Of a stretch of 64,000 nucleotides of DNA, positions 44,046 to 53,144 are shown in pieces. The DNA is from Amycolatopsis methanolica 239 (GTDB lineage: Bacteria; Actinomycetota; Actinomycetes; Mycobacteriales; Pseudonocardiaceae): the NCBI RefSeq assembly GCF_000739085.1, contig NZ_CP009110.1, positions 5,146,001-5,210,000 of the forward strand, read 5' to 3'. The notes beneath the pieces were generated by a model that did not search any database, was not told the origin of the DNA, and worked only from the letters and a program-made list of their open reading frames with translations. Made by a program: the position numbers and the translations under genes. Position 1 is the first letter of the stretch, and every line of letters starts with the position of its first letter.

Positions 44046-47000
44046 GTGACCGACGTGCTCGACCTGTTCTCGCCCGCCACCCGCGACTGGTTCGCGGGTG
44101 CCTTCGCCGCGCCCACCGAGGCGCAGGCGGGGGCGTGGCGCGCCGCGCAAGCGGGTGAGCACGCGCTGGTCGTGGCTCCGACCGGCTCGGGCAAGACGCT
44201 GGCGGCGTTCCTGTGGGCGCTGGACCGGCTGGCGGCCGGGCCACCGGCCGCGGACGCACAGCGCCGGTGCCGGGTGCTCTACGTCTCGCCGTTGAAGGCG
44301 CTGGCGGTCGACGTGCAGCGCAACCTGCGGGCGCCGCTGGCGGGCATCCGGCAGGCCAGCCACCGGCTCGGGCAGACGCCGCCGGAGATCACGGTGGGCA
44401 TGCGCACCGGCGACACGTCCGCCGCCGAGCGCCGCACGTTCCTCAAGACCCCGCCGGACATCCTGGTCACCACGCCGGAGTCGCTGTTCCTCATCCTCAC
44501 CTCGTCGGCGCGCGAGTCGTTGCGCGGCGTCGAGACGGTGATCCTGGACGAGGTGCACGCGGTGGCCGGTGGCAAGCGTGGCGCGCACCTGGCGCTGTCG
44601 CTGGAGCGGCTGGACGCGCTGCTGCCGAAGCCGGCGCAGCGCATCGGGCTGTCCGCGACCGTGCGCCCGATCGACGAGGTCGGCTCGTTCCTCACCGGCG
44701 GCCGCCCGGTGCGGGTGGTGCAGCCGAAGACGGCGAAGACCATCGAGGTGCGGGTCGAGGTCCCGGTCGAGGACATGGCGAACCTGGACGCGCCCGCGCC
44801 GAGCCCGCTGGAGCGGCTGGACGCGATGCTCCCCGACGACGGCCCGCCGGACGAGCCGGCCGCGGTGCGCAGGCCGTCGATCTGGCCGTCGGTGGAGCAG
44901 CGGGTGCTGGAGCTGATCCGGCAGCACCGGTCGACCATCGTGTTCGCGAACTCGCGGCGGCTGGCCGAGCGGATGACGGCGCGGCTCAACGAACTGGCCG
45001 CCGAGCAGACGGAACTCGCTGCCGACCAGCGGTTCCCCGCCGAGGCGATCGGCGAGTCCGGGCTCACCACGGGCGCGGCGGCGACGGTCGCGAAGGCCCA
45101 CCACGGCTCGATGTCGCGCGAGCAGCGCACCCGGGTCGAGGAGGAGCTGAAGTCCGGGCTGCTGCCGTGCGTGGTCGCCACGTCGTCGCTGGAGCTGGGC
45201 ATCGACATGGGCGCGGTCGACCTGGTGGTGCAGATCGAGGCGCCGCCGACGGTCGCGTCCGGGCTGCAGCGCGTCGGCCGCGCCGGGCACCACGTCGGCG
45301 CGGTGTCCACCGGCGTGATGTTCCCGAAGTTCCGGGGCGACCTGGTGTCCTGCGCGGTGGTGTCGGAGCGGATGACGGCAGGCGCGATCGAGGCGGTGCG
45401 CTACCCGCGCAACCCGCTCGACGTGCTGGCGCAGCACATCGTGTCGATGGTGGCGCTGGAGCCGTGGTCGGTCGAGGACCTCGCGGCGACGGTGCGACGG
45501 GCCGCGCCGTTCACCGCGCTGCCGGACGACGCGTTGCTGGCGGTGCTGGACATGCTGGCCGGGCGCTACCCGAGCGAGGAGTTCGGCGAGCTGCGCCCGC
45601 GCATCACGTGGGACAGGGTGTCTGGTGAGCTGCGCGGGCGGCCGGGGTCGCAGCGGCTCGCGGTCACCTCCGGCGGCACGATCCCCGACCGCGGGCTGTT
45701 CACCGTGATGACGCCGGGCAGCGACGGCAGCCCCGGCTCGCGGGTCGGCGAACTCGACGAGGAGATGGTCTACGAGTCGCGGGTGGGCGACACGATCCTG
45801 CTGGGCACGTCGTCGTGGCGGATCACCGACATCACGCACGACCGGGTCATCGTGGTGCCCGCGCCGGGTGAGCCGGCGCGGATGCCGTTCTGGAAGGGCG
45901 ACGCGCCGGGGCGGCCGCTCGAACTCGGCAGGGCGCTGGGCGCGTTCGTCCGTGAACTGTCCAGTTCGGACGACGAGAAGGCACGTGAGCGGGCGCGTCA
46001 GGCGGGCCTGGACGAGCTGGCGTGCGACAACCTGCTGACCTACCTGACCGAGCAGAAAGCGGCGACGCGGCACGTGCCCAACGACCGCACGATCCTGCTC
46101 GAACGCTTCCGCGACGACCTGGGCGACTGGCGGGTGGTGGTGCATTCGCCGTTCGGCGCGCAGGTCAACGCGCCGTGGGCGCTGGCGATCGCGGCGCGGC
46201 TGCGCGAGCAGCGCGGGGTGGACGCCCAGGTGATGCACTCCGACGACGGCATCGTGCTGCGCCTGCCGGAAGCGCTGGACAGCGACGGCGCCGAGGTCAC
46301 GATCGGCACCGACGACGTGCTGGTCGACCCGGAGGAGGTCGAGCAGATCATCGTCGCCGAGGTCGGCAGTTCGGCCCTGTTCGCCGCGCGGTTCCGGGAG
46401 TGCGCGGCGCGGTCGTTGCTGCTGCCCCGCCGGGATCCGCGGCGGCGCACTCCGTTGTGGCAGCAGCGCCAGCGGGCTTCGCAACTGCTGTCGGTGGCCG
46501 CGAAGTACGAGCGGTTCCCAGTCGTGCTGGAGGCGATGCGCGAATGCCTGCAGGACGTCTACGACGTGGACGGCCTGCGTGAGCTGATGGCGGACGTGCG
46601 GGCGCGGCGCGTGAAGGTCGCCGAGGTGGAGACGCCGTCGCCGTCGCCGTTCGCGCGCAGCCTGATGTTCGGCTACGTCGGGATGTTCCTGTACGAGACG
46701 GACGCGCCGCTGGCCGAGCGGCGGGCGGCCGCGCTGTCGCTGGACTCGACGCTGCTGGCCGAACTGCTGGGCACCGAGGCGATCCGGGAGCTGCTCGACG
46801 CCGAGGTGGTCGACGAGGTCGAGCGGTCGTTGCAGCGGCTGGAGCCGGACCGGCACGCGCGCAACGCGGAGGAGACCGCGGACCTGTTGCGGTTCCTCGG
46901 CGATCTGTCCGATGAGGAGGCCGCGGCGCGCGGCGTCCGGCGGGAGTGGCTGGACGAGCTGGTCGCGCAGCGACGGGTGATCCGGGTGCGCATCGCGGGC

Positions 47001-48662
47001 GCGGACCGCAACCTGTCGATCGAGGACGCGGGCCGGGTGCGGGACGCGCTGGGGGTGGCGCTGCCGATCGGGGTGCCGGAGGCGTTCACCGAACCGGTGG
47101 CAGATCCGCTCGGCGACCTGCTGGCCCGGTACGCGCGGTCCCGCGGGCCGTTCTCGGCGCACCAGGCCGCGGAGCGGTTCGGGCTCGGGCCCGCAGTGGT
47201 GACAGGTGTGCTCGACCGGCTCACCGCCGAAGGCCGCCTGGTGCGCGGCGAGCTGCGGCCGGTCGGGCATCCGGAAACCCACGGCGCGGGCACCGAGTAC
47301 TGCGACGCGGCGGTGCTGCGGCGGTTGCGGCGGGCGTCGCTGGCGCGGCTGCGGGCCGAGGTCGAGCCCGTGGAACCCGCGGCGCTGGGCCGGTTCCTGC
47401 CGTCGTGGCACGGAATCGGGGCGCGGATGCGCGCCGCGCCGAGCGTCGACGACGTACTGTCTGTGGTCGAGCAGCTGGCGGGGGCGCCGCTGCCGGCGAG
47501 CGCCCTGGAGTCGCTGATCCTGCCGAGCCGCCTGCCCGGGTACTACCCGGCGCTGATGGACGAGCTGATGACCGCGGGCGAGGTCGTGTGGTGCGGCGCC
47601 GGGGCGCTGGCCGGCGGCGACGGGTGGGTGTCGCTGGCGCCCGCCGACGTGGCCGACCTGCTGCTGCCCGAGGCCGACGAGGAGCCGCCCACCAGCCCGC
47701 TGCACGAGGCGATCCTCGCCGCGCTCGACGGCGGCGCGTTGTTCTTCCGCCAGCTCGTCGACCGGGTGACGCCGTTGCTGGACAGCGCGCCCAACGACGC
47801 CGACGTGGTGGGCGCGCTGTGGGACCTGGTGTGGGCGGGCAGGGTCACCGGCGACACGCTGGCCCCGCTGCGGGCGCTGGTGTCGGGCAAGGGCGCGGCG
47901 CACAAACCCCGTCAGGCGACGCCACGCAGCCGGTACGGGCGGATGCGCGCGGGGCGGCCGGCGATGCCCTCGCGCACCGGGCCGCCGACGGTGGCCGGCC
48001 GGTGGGCGCTCACGCCGATCCGCGAGTCCGACCCGACGCGGCGCACGCACGCGCGGACGGAGGCGTTCCTGGAGCGGCACGGGGTGCTGACGCGGGGCGC
48101 GCTGGAGACCGAGCGGGTCACCGGCGGGTTCTCCGGGATCTACAAGGTGCTGCGGGCGATGGAGGACTCGGGCCAGGTGATCCGCGGCTACGTCGTGGAG
48201 GGCCTGGGCGCGGCGCAGTTCGCCGCGCGCGGCGCGGTCGACCGGCTGCGGGCGCTGTCCGATCCGAGCGGCACCCGGCGGCCGGACGCGATGACCGACG
48301 CCGTCGTGCTGGCGGCGACGGACCCGGCCCAGCCGTACGGCGCGGCGCTGTCGTGGCCTGCGGCGCTGGGCGACACCAAGCACCGTCCGGCGCGCAAGGC
48401 AGGCGCGCTGGTGGTGCTGGTCAACGGCGTGCCCGCGCTGTACGTCGAACGGGGCGGCCGGTCGCTGCTGTCGTTCACCGAGGACGAGCCGACGCTGAAG
48501 GCGGCCGCGCACGCCCTGTCCCGCGCCGTGCGCGAGGGCTGGCTGGGGCAGCTGGCGGTCCAACGGGCGGACGGCGAGCAGGCCCTGACGTCCGCGCTGG
48601 CCGACGTCCTCCGGGACGCCGGGTTCCGTGCCACACCGAAGGGACTCCGGCTGCGAGCCTGA
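44046..48662 (+). CDS. lhr: Lhr-type ATP-dependent helicase
   Basis: Large superfamily 2 DNA helicase of 1538 residues, the full Lhr length. Motif I APTGSGKTLAAF (about 39-50), motif II DEVH in VILDEVHAV, motif III LSATVRP, motif V/VI region ATSSLELGIDMGAVD and LQRVGRAGHH; then the winged-helix and beta-barrel core and the long Lhr C-terminal domain. Mycobacterial Lhr is a 3'-5' DNA translocase induced by DNA damage. GTG 44046 precedes the normal start VTDVLDLFSPATRDWF. Divergent from the Hsp70-like gene (112 bp gap); no LexA box was found there. Confidence 0.95.
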   Translation: MTDVLDLFSPATRDWFAGAFAAPTEAQAGAWRAAQAGEHALVVAPTGSGKTLAAFLWALDRLAAGPPAADAQRRCRVLYVSPLKALAVDVQRNLRAPLAGIRQASHRLGQTPPEITVGMRTGDTSAAERRTFLKTPPDILVTTPESLFLILTSSARESLRGVETVILDEVHAVAGGKRGAHLALSLERLDALLPKPAQRIGLSATVRPIDEVGSFLTGGRPVRVVQPKTAKTIEVRVEVPVEDMANLDAPAPSPLERLDAMLPDDGPPDEPAAVRRPSIWPSVEQRVLELIRQHRSTIVFANSRRLAERMTARLNELAAEQTELAADQRFPAEAIGESGLTTGAAATVAKAHHGSMSREQRTRVEEELKSGLLPCVVATSSLELGIDMGAVDLVVQIEAPPTVASGLQRVGRAGHHVGAVSTGVMFPKFRGDLVSCAVVSERMTAGAIEAVRYPRNPLDVLAQHIVSMVALEPWSVEDLAATVRRAAPFTALPDDALLAVLDMLAGRYPSEEFGELRPRITWDRVSGELRGRPGSQRLAVTSGGTIPDRGLFTVMTPGSDGSPGSRVGELDEEMVYESRVGDTILLGTSSWRITDITHDRVIVVPAPGEPARMPFWKGDAPGRPLELGRALGAFVRELSSSDDEKARERARQAGLDELACDNLLTYLTEQKAATRHVPNDRTILLERFRDDLGDWRVVVHSPFGAQVNAPWALAIAARLREQRGVDAQVMHSDDGIVLRLPEALDSDGAEVTIGTDDVLVDPEEVEQIIVAEVGSSALFAARFRECAARSLLLPRRDPRRRTPLWQQRQRASQLLSVAAKYERFPVVLEAMRECLQDVYDVDGLRELMADVRARRVKVAEVETPSPSPFARSLMFGYVGMFLYETDAPLAERRAAALSLDSTLLAELLGTEAIRELLDAEVVDEVERSLQRLEPDRHARNAEETADLLRFLGDLSDEEAAARGVRREWLDELVAQRRVIRVRIAGADRNLSIEDAGRVRDALGVALPIGVPEAFTEPVADPLGDLLARYARSRGPFSAHQAAERFGLGPAVVTGVLDRLTAEGRLVRGELRPVGHPETHGAGTEYCDAAVLRRLRRASLARLRAEVEPVEPAALGRFLPSWHGIGARMRAAPSVDDVLSVVEQLAGAPLPASALESLILPSRLPGYYPALMDELMTAGEVVWCGAGALAGGDGWVSLAPADVADLLLPEADEEPPTSPLHEAILAALDGGALFFRQLVDRVTPLLDSAPNDADVVGALWDLVWAGRVTGDTLAPLRALVSGKGAAHKPRQATPRSRYGRMRAGRPAMPSRTGPPTVAGRWALTPIRESDPTRRTHARTEAFLERHGVLTRGALETERVTGGFSGIYKVLRAMEDSGQVIRGYVVEGLGAAQFAARGAVDRLRALSDPSGTRRPDAMTDAVVLAATDPAQPYGAALSWPAALGDTKHRPARKAGALVVLVNGVPALYVERGGRSLLSFTEDEPTLKAAAHALSRAVREGWLGQLAVQRADGEQALTSALADVLRDAGFRATPKGLRLRA

Positions 48663-48743
48663 GATCACGCCACCCTCCGTTGGCTCACTCCGGGCGAGCA
48701 CGATTTACTTTTCGTGACCCGAACGAGTGAGAGGACAACCCTG

Positions 48744-49244
48744 ATGGCGTTGCGGGAGCTGCGGTACTTCGGCGACCCGGTGCTCAAGACGGTCTGCGAT
48801 CCCGTGACCAAGTTCGACAAGACGCTCGAGCAGCTGGTGACCGACCTGCTGGACAGCGTGCGGCCGGACGGGCGCGCGGGGCTGGCGGCGCCGCAGATCG
48901 GGGTGAGCCTGCGGGTGTTCAGCTACGAGGTGGACAACCTGCTCGGGTACGTGATCAACCCGGAGATCGTCGAGCTGTCCGAGGAGACGCACGAGATCAA
49001 CGAGGGCTGCCTGTCCGTGCCGGAGCTGTGGTTCCCGACCCGCCGCGCGAAGCGGGCGGTGGTGCGCGGCGTCGACCTGCGGAACGAGCCGGTCACCGTG
49101 GAGGGCGAGGATGTGCTGGCGCAGTGCCTCCAGCACGAGACCGACCACCTCGACGGCATGCTCTACCTCGACCGGCTGGAGAAGGACCGGAAGCGGCAGG
49201 CGCTCAAGCAGGCGCGCGACAAGGACTGGTTCTGGAACCGCTGA
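48744..49244 (+). CDS. def: Peptide deformylase
   Basis: Metalloenzyme that removes the N-formyl group from nascent proteins. The 166-residue protein has the three family motifs: GLAAPQIG (46-53), EGCLSVP with metal ligand Cys89, and QHETDHLDG with His131, Glu132 and His135. ATG 48744 follows GAGAGGACAACCCTG with the ribosome binding site about 8 bp upstream. Alone on its strand; the following 238 bp hold nothing recognisable. Confidence 0.96.
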   Translation: MALRELRYFGDPVLKTVCDPVTKFDKTLEQLVTDLLDSVRPDGRAGLAAPQIGVSLRVFSYEVDNLLGYVINPEIVELSEETHEINEGCLSVPELWFPTRRAKRAVVRGVDLRNEPVTVEGEDVLAQCLQHETDHLDGMLYLDRLEKDRKRQALKQARDKDWFWNR

Positions 49245-49482
49245 CCTGGAGCTGGTGACCCGGAGCTGATGACACGACCTCGCGCAGAGGCGGCCGCGAT
49301 CCGTGGTGGGCATCCCCAGGGAGCGCGAGGGCCGCGGCAAGCGCGGCACCGGGCCCCGCTGGAAGGCAACCTCGGGCGACCCCGCGCGTTGCGGGAAGGC
49401 AATCGCATGGCCGCGGAGCTAGAGCTGACTCAGCCCATGGGCGCCCGCGGCTTCCGCGCGGAGGCCGCCACCGACGCGGCGG

Positions 49483-50583
49483 CTACAGCTCACTCAGCAC
49501 GCGAGCACCCGCGGCCTCCAGATCGATCCGCAACAGCCCCTCCTCCTCCGGCGGCTCCGGCGCCAACCCTGCCCGCAGCGCCGTCCGGTAGATGCCGTCC
49601 CGCCCGGGCAGTGACACCGCCACCAGCCTGCGGCAGCCGCGCGCCGCGGCGATCTCCGACAGGCGTCCCATCAGCGCCGTGCCCACGCCGTTGCCCTGCC
49701 AGCCGTCCTCGACGAGCAGCGACACCTCGGCGATCTCGCCCGTCGGGCCGGGGATGAGCTGCCCGACGCCGATCACCTCACGCCCGCACACCGCGAGCAG
49801 GCTCATCCCGCGCGGCGGCACCAGCAGGCGGTGCAGCCAGCGGCGCGGCATGGTGCGCATCCCCGTGTGGTAGCGCGCGAAGAGCGTGGTCATCGAACAC
49901 CGCGCGTGCATCGCGGACACCGCCTCGGCGTCGGCCGGCTTGCCTTCGCGCAGCACGACCGCCGCGCCGTCGGCGCTGGTCAGGGCCAGCGGACTGGACA
50001 CGTTGCGCCGCGCGCCGTCCAGCAGTGCCAGCAGTGCCTCCGCGCGGGTCAGTTCCAGCTGCACGAACGGGGCCCACCGCCGCCGGGCCACCAGCGCGGT
50101 CTCCCCGTCCACGGCGAACACCACCCGGTGGCCGCCCTCGACGCGCGCCGGGTTGGCCTCGGCCAGCGGCACGACGGTGACGAGGTCCGCGGTCAGCACC
50201 TCACGCAGCACCTCGGCCCGGCGCGACGGGTCGTCGACCGCCCGCGCGGCCGCGGTGAGCGTCGCGGCGGAGGCGTCCACCAGCTCGCGCACGTCGGCGT
50301 CGGTGATGCACGAGCATTCGCACCCCTCAGCCTGGATCGCCGCGACCAGCTGCTCCTTGGTGAGCCCGGTCGCGGGCCGGATCACCACCTCGTCGAGCAC
50401 CCCGCCCGGCACCGGGAGCACGTTCAGCCCCAGGATGTTGCACTCCAGGTCGGCCATCCGGATCGCGATGCGCGCCAGCATGCCGGGGTGGTCGTCCATC
50501 CGGATGCGGACCCGCCAGACGACCGACGAGACCTCGTCCTCGACGACCACCTGCGGCACCGCTCTTCGCGTGCTAATCAACAT
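49483..50583 (-). CDS. ACT domain-GNAT acetyltransferase fusion
   Basis: A 366-residue protein. Residues 16-80 form an ACT-like ligand domain (VWRVRIRMDDHPGMLARIAIRMADLECNIL, in two halves), followed by a linker region of about 120 residues, and then a GNAT N-acetyltransferase domain from about 215 (AVVLREGKPADAEAVSAMHARCS ... VEDGWQGNGVGTALMGRL, the acetyl-CoA pyrophosphate loop). ACT domains usually sense amino acids, so an amino-acid-controlled acetyltransferase is plausible, as in other actinobacterial ACT-GNAT proteins that modify metabolic enzymes. ATG 50583 begins the conserved sequence. Confidence 0.85.
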   Translation of the reverse strand: MLISTRRAVPQVVVEDEVSSVVWRVRIRMDDHPGMLARIAIRMADLECNILGLNVLPVPGGVLDEVVIRPATGLTKEQLVAAIQAEGCECSCITDADVRELVDASAATLTAAARAVDDPSRRAEVLREVLTADLVTVVPLAEANPARVEGGHRVVFAVDGETALVARRRWAPFVQLELTRAEALLALLDGARRNVSSPLALTSADGAAVVLREGKPADAEAVSAMHARCSMTTLFARYHTGMRTMPRRWLHRLLVPPRGMSLLAVCGREVIGVGQLIPGPTGEIAEVSLLVEDGWQGNGVGTALMGRLSEIAAARGCRRLVAVSLPGRDGIYRTALRAGLAPEPPEEEGLLRIDLEAAGARVLSEL

Positions 50584-50676
50584 CCCATAACGATCGCGGA
50601 CGGTTGTTGCCGACCGTGGACGCGTGTGTTTCACCCGTGTCAGGCTCCGGCCGCCGCCGCAACGCCGCCGAAACAC

Positions 50677-51405
50677 TCAGCGCGGCGAGAGCACGCAGAA
50701 CTCGTTGCCCTCCGGGTCCGCCAGAACCTCCCACGTGACGTCGCCCTGACCGATGTCGATGCGCCGCGCGCCGAGCCCGCACAGCCGGTCCGCCTCGGCC
50801 GCGGTGTCGCCGTCCGCGAACGGCGCGGCGTCCAGGTGCAGCCGGTTCTTGCCTGCCTTCACCTCGTCGCTGCGCAGGAACTCCAGCCACGGCCCGCGCC
50901 CGGTCGGCGCGCGCAGCCCGACGATCACCGGCTCCTGGTTGCCGATCCGCCACCCCGCGGCCTCGGCCCAGAAACCGGCCAGTGCCAAGGGATCGCGGGC
51001 GTCCACGACGACCGCCGCGATGGCCTCGGTCGTGGTGTAGCCGGGCCGCGGTTCGAGCACGCAGAACTCGTTGCCCTCCGGGTCCGCCAGGACCTCCCAG
51101 GGGACCGCGCCCTGGCCGATGTCGCGCTTGCGTGCGCCGAGGGCCAGGGCCCGGTCCACCTTCGCCGCCTGGTCCGCGGGTGACGTGCTGGCGAGGTCGA
51201 GGTGCACCCGGTTCTTCACGGCCGGATCCTTGACCTCCGGCACCGTGCCGAAGACCAGCAGGAGGCCGTCGTCCCCGGGCGCCTCGACGTCGATCTCCTC
51301 GTCGTCGGCGGAGGTGATCGTCCAGCCGAGCAGCTGTGCCCAGAACTCCGCCAGCTCCCGGGGCCGGTTCGCGTCGATCACGACGCTGTCCAGTCGTGTC
51401 GCCAT
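50677..51405 (-). CDS. VOC-family protein with two glyoxalase-like domains
   Basis: A 242-residue protein made of two similar halves, each ending in the same block, WEVLADPEGNEFCVL (about 112-126 and 224-238), with RVHLDLAS/RLHLDAAP in the middle. The vicinal oxygen chelate fold usually binds a metal and acts in glyoxalase reactions, dioxygenation or resistance to thiol-reactive toxins. His residues in HLDL/HLDA and Glu in PEGNEF are the likely ligands. It lies 43 bp after the MDMPI gene on the same strand, so probably the last gene of the operon under the LexA boxes. ATG 51405. Confidence 0.88.
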   Translation of the reverse strand: MATRLDSVVIDANRPRELAEFWAQLLGWTITSADDEEIDVEAPGDDGLLLVFGTVPEVKDPAVKNRVHLDLASTSPADQAAKVDRALALGARKRDIGQGAVPWEVLADPEGNEFCVLEPRPGYTTTEAIAAVVVDARDPLALAGFWAEAAGWRIGNQEPVIVGLRAPTGRGPWLEFLRSDEVKAGKNRLHLDAAPFADGDTAAEADRLCGLGARRIDIGQGDVTWEVLADPEGNEFCVLSPR

Positions 51406-51448
51406 GCCCGGGACGATATCCAGCAACGCTTCCCCGCGTCCTGGAATT

Positions 51449-52213
51449 TCACCTCGTCGCCAGGCGCAGCAGCGCCCAGAACTGCCCGATCGAATCGTCG
51501 CTTCGCTCCCAGGTGACCGACCCGTGCCCGAGCCTGCCCCACAGCCACTGGTAGACCGCCATCGGCGGACCGTTGACCAGTCCGTTCGCCCGGTCGGTGT
51601 CGGCGGCCGAACAGCGCCAGGCGACCGTCTCACCGGGCCCCGCGCGGGCGATCCAGTCGTGGCCGCCGGTGCGGATGCCGACCGACCCGGTGAACGTGCC
51701 GGACAGCCCGATCATCGGCAGCCGCTGCCCGAACCACAGCGCCAGGATCTCGTCGATGCCGTCGATCGCCACGTCCTCGTCGACCTCGGTGACGATCCGG
51801 TTCGCGGCGTTCTGGACGTCGATCCGGTGCACCGTCGTCTCGTGCGCCATGCGGCGGCACCAGAACCCGTAGGTGCGGTCGGCGGGCCACCAGCCGGCCG
51901 CGTACTCGGCGGGGTCGTGCGAGGCCAGCTCGCGGTGCAGGGCCGCGAACCCCTCCCGCAGGTACTCCTCGCCGCTCTGACCCTCCGCCGGGTCCCGCTG
52001 CCAGCCCGCGGGCCGCCTGCCCTCGGTCATCCAGCCCGTGGCGACGCGGTAGACACCGCCGACGTGCCGGACCACCTCGCCGATCGTGAGACCGGGTGTG
52101 GTGGGCACCGGCGTGTCCGGCGCCGCCTCCCGCGCCGTCGCGGTGAGCCGTTCGACCTCGGCGCCCAGCACGTCCAGCAGGCGGCCGTGGCCGACGAGTG
52201 CTTGCCCGGTCAT
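51449..52213 (-). CDS. Mycothiol-dependent MDMPI/DinB-superfamily enzyme
   Basis: A 254-residue member of the mycothiol-dependent maleylpyruvate isomerase family. The N-terminal four-helix DinB-like domain has the metal-site residues: His in EVVRHVGGVYR (about 49), and Glu/His in RRMAHETTVHRID (about 132-144). The C-terminal part is the MDMPI_C lid. The family adds mycothiol to, or isomerises, electrophiles; the exact substrate is unknown. Its ATG overlaps the HEPN gene stop as ATGA, placing it second in an operon preceded by two LexA boxes. This agrees with the damage-inducible character of the DinB superfamily. Confidence 0.88.
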   Translation of the reverse strand: MTGQALVGHGRLLDVLGAEVERLTATAREAAPDTPVPTTPGLTIGEVVRHVGGVYRVATGWMTEGRRPAGWQRDPAEGQSGEEYLREGFAALHRELASHDPAEYAAGWWPADRTYGFWCRRMAHETTVHRIDVQNAANRIVTEVDEDVAIDGIDEILALWFGQRLPMIGLSGTFTGSVGIRTGGHDWIARAGPGETVAWRCSAADTDRANGLVNGPPMAVYQWLWGRLGHGSVTWERSDDSIGQFWALLRLATR

Positions 52214-52722
52214 CGCCTTCGGGACGCCTTCCCCAGGGTCGGCGGCACGTCGCACTGCCGCACCCGGCTCGGCGCGGTCACGGGCGTACGCCCGTGCACG
52301 AGGTCGCGGGCCAGCTCGACGAACAGCGCGGACTGGCGCAGCAGGTCGTCGGCCCGTTCGGGGGTGATCCGGCGGGTGTTGCCCGCCTGGGCGGCGGCGC
52401 GGGCCGCCGAATGCGCGGCGAAGTACGCCGTCCAGTCGGTCAGCTCGGGCGCCGCCGCCTCGAGCAACACCCAGACGCTGGCCGGGCGGGACCGGCCGCG
52501 GTGCGGGCGGCCGCTCGCGGCGAGCACCGCGGCGCCCGCGCGGAGCGCGGCCAGGTACGCCGCGATGAACCTGGGCGCCGGCTGGGCGGCGTGCCGGGCC
52601 TCGGCGAGGCCCCGCCGGGCGTCGGCGAGCAGGGCCGTGGCGGCGGGTGCCGCCGGAGGACGGACCGGTAGCGGCAGCGCCGGCTGCCTCTCCTCGGCGT
52701 GGGATGCGACGGCAATGGACAT
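52210..52722 (-). CDS. HEPN-domain protein (SAV_6107 type)
   Basis: A 170-residue helical protein resembling the actinobacterial SAV_6107 family of HEPN proteins: LLADARRGLAEARHAAQPAPRFIAAYLAALRAGAAVLAA, written here in the order seen across residues 31-69, forms the first two helices, and ERADDLLRQSALFVELARDLVH a later one. HEPN domains often act as RNases through R-x4-6-H; the only fit is R37-x6-H44, in an unusual place, so nuclease activity is doubtful. ATG 52722; two perfect or near-perfect LexA boxes lie 100-150 bp upstream, so it should be induced by DNA damage. Coupled to the MDMPI gene. Confidence 0.8.
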   Translation of the reverse strand: MSIAVASHAEERQPALPLPVRPPAAPAATALLADARRGLAEARHAAQPAPRFIAAYLAALRAGAAVLAASGRPHRGRSRPASVWVLLEAAAPELTDWTAYFAAHSAARAAAQAGNTRRITPERADDLLRQSALFVELARDLVHGRTPVTAPSRVRQCDVPPTLGKASRRR

Positions 52723-52824
52723 TGCCCCTCCCTCGGAACAACGTGCTGGTGGCGGCCCCCGGTGCCGAAACGCTTCCCCCGCTCCGGCACCGGGTGGCCT
52801 GACCGGCGAGCGCTCACCGGATGT

Positions 52825-52874
52825 CGAACTCTTGTTCGAGCGAGTTCCAGCGTAGCTTCGAACACCTGTTCGTT
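52825..52874 (-). promoter_or_regulatory. Two LexA (SOS) boxes upstream of the HEPN operon
   Basis: TCGAAC-TCTT-GTTCGA (52825-52840) is a perfect match to the actinobacterial LexA consensus; TCGAAC-ACCT-GTTCGT (52859-52874) differs at one base. They are 34 bp apart, start to start, in the 422-bp gap between the HEPN gene (minus, 52722) and copC (plus, 53145). Distance favours control of the HEPN gene. The remainder of the gap holds no gene. Confidence 0.88.
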
Positions 52875-53144
52875 CAAGTCCTCGAATGACGTGGTGTGCC
52901 GCACTCGATCGCGTTCGATCACACGATCGGGCCAGAACGGAAATTCCGCGGAACTCGCGCCGGGGGCCCGGCGACCTGCACGACGTCACGCCGGGCCGGT
53001 CCGCCGGCCAGCCCACCTGCCCGGTGTCACAACCCTCCGGAAAACCGGCATGCGGAAGACTGCGGGCCGCGGGAACTTCACCGCGGCCCCGGACGACCTG
53101 GACCAGGGGCCTCCCCACACCCGACTCCCCAGGAAGGTGCACCC

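Noticed and set aside
42522..48701. 2059-codon open frame on the minus strand opposite lhr
   Set aside because: Arg/Pro/Gln/His-rich composition typical of antisense to high-GC coding DNA; the plus strand encodes a complete Lhr.
52210..52722. HEPN protein as a toxin with the MDMPI protein as antitoxin
   Set aside because: The only R-x6-H is in the first helix, not the usual HEPN site, and MDMPI is an enzyme family, not a known antitoxin.
52896..53144. N-terminal extension of CopC
   Set aside because: It would bury the signal peptide about 80 residues inside the protein; the ATG at 53145 follows a good ribosome binding site.
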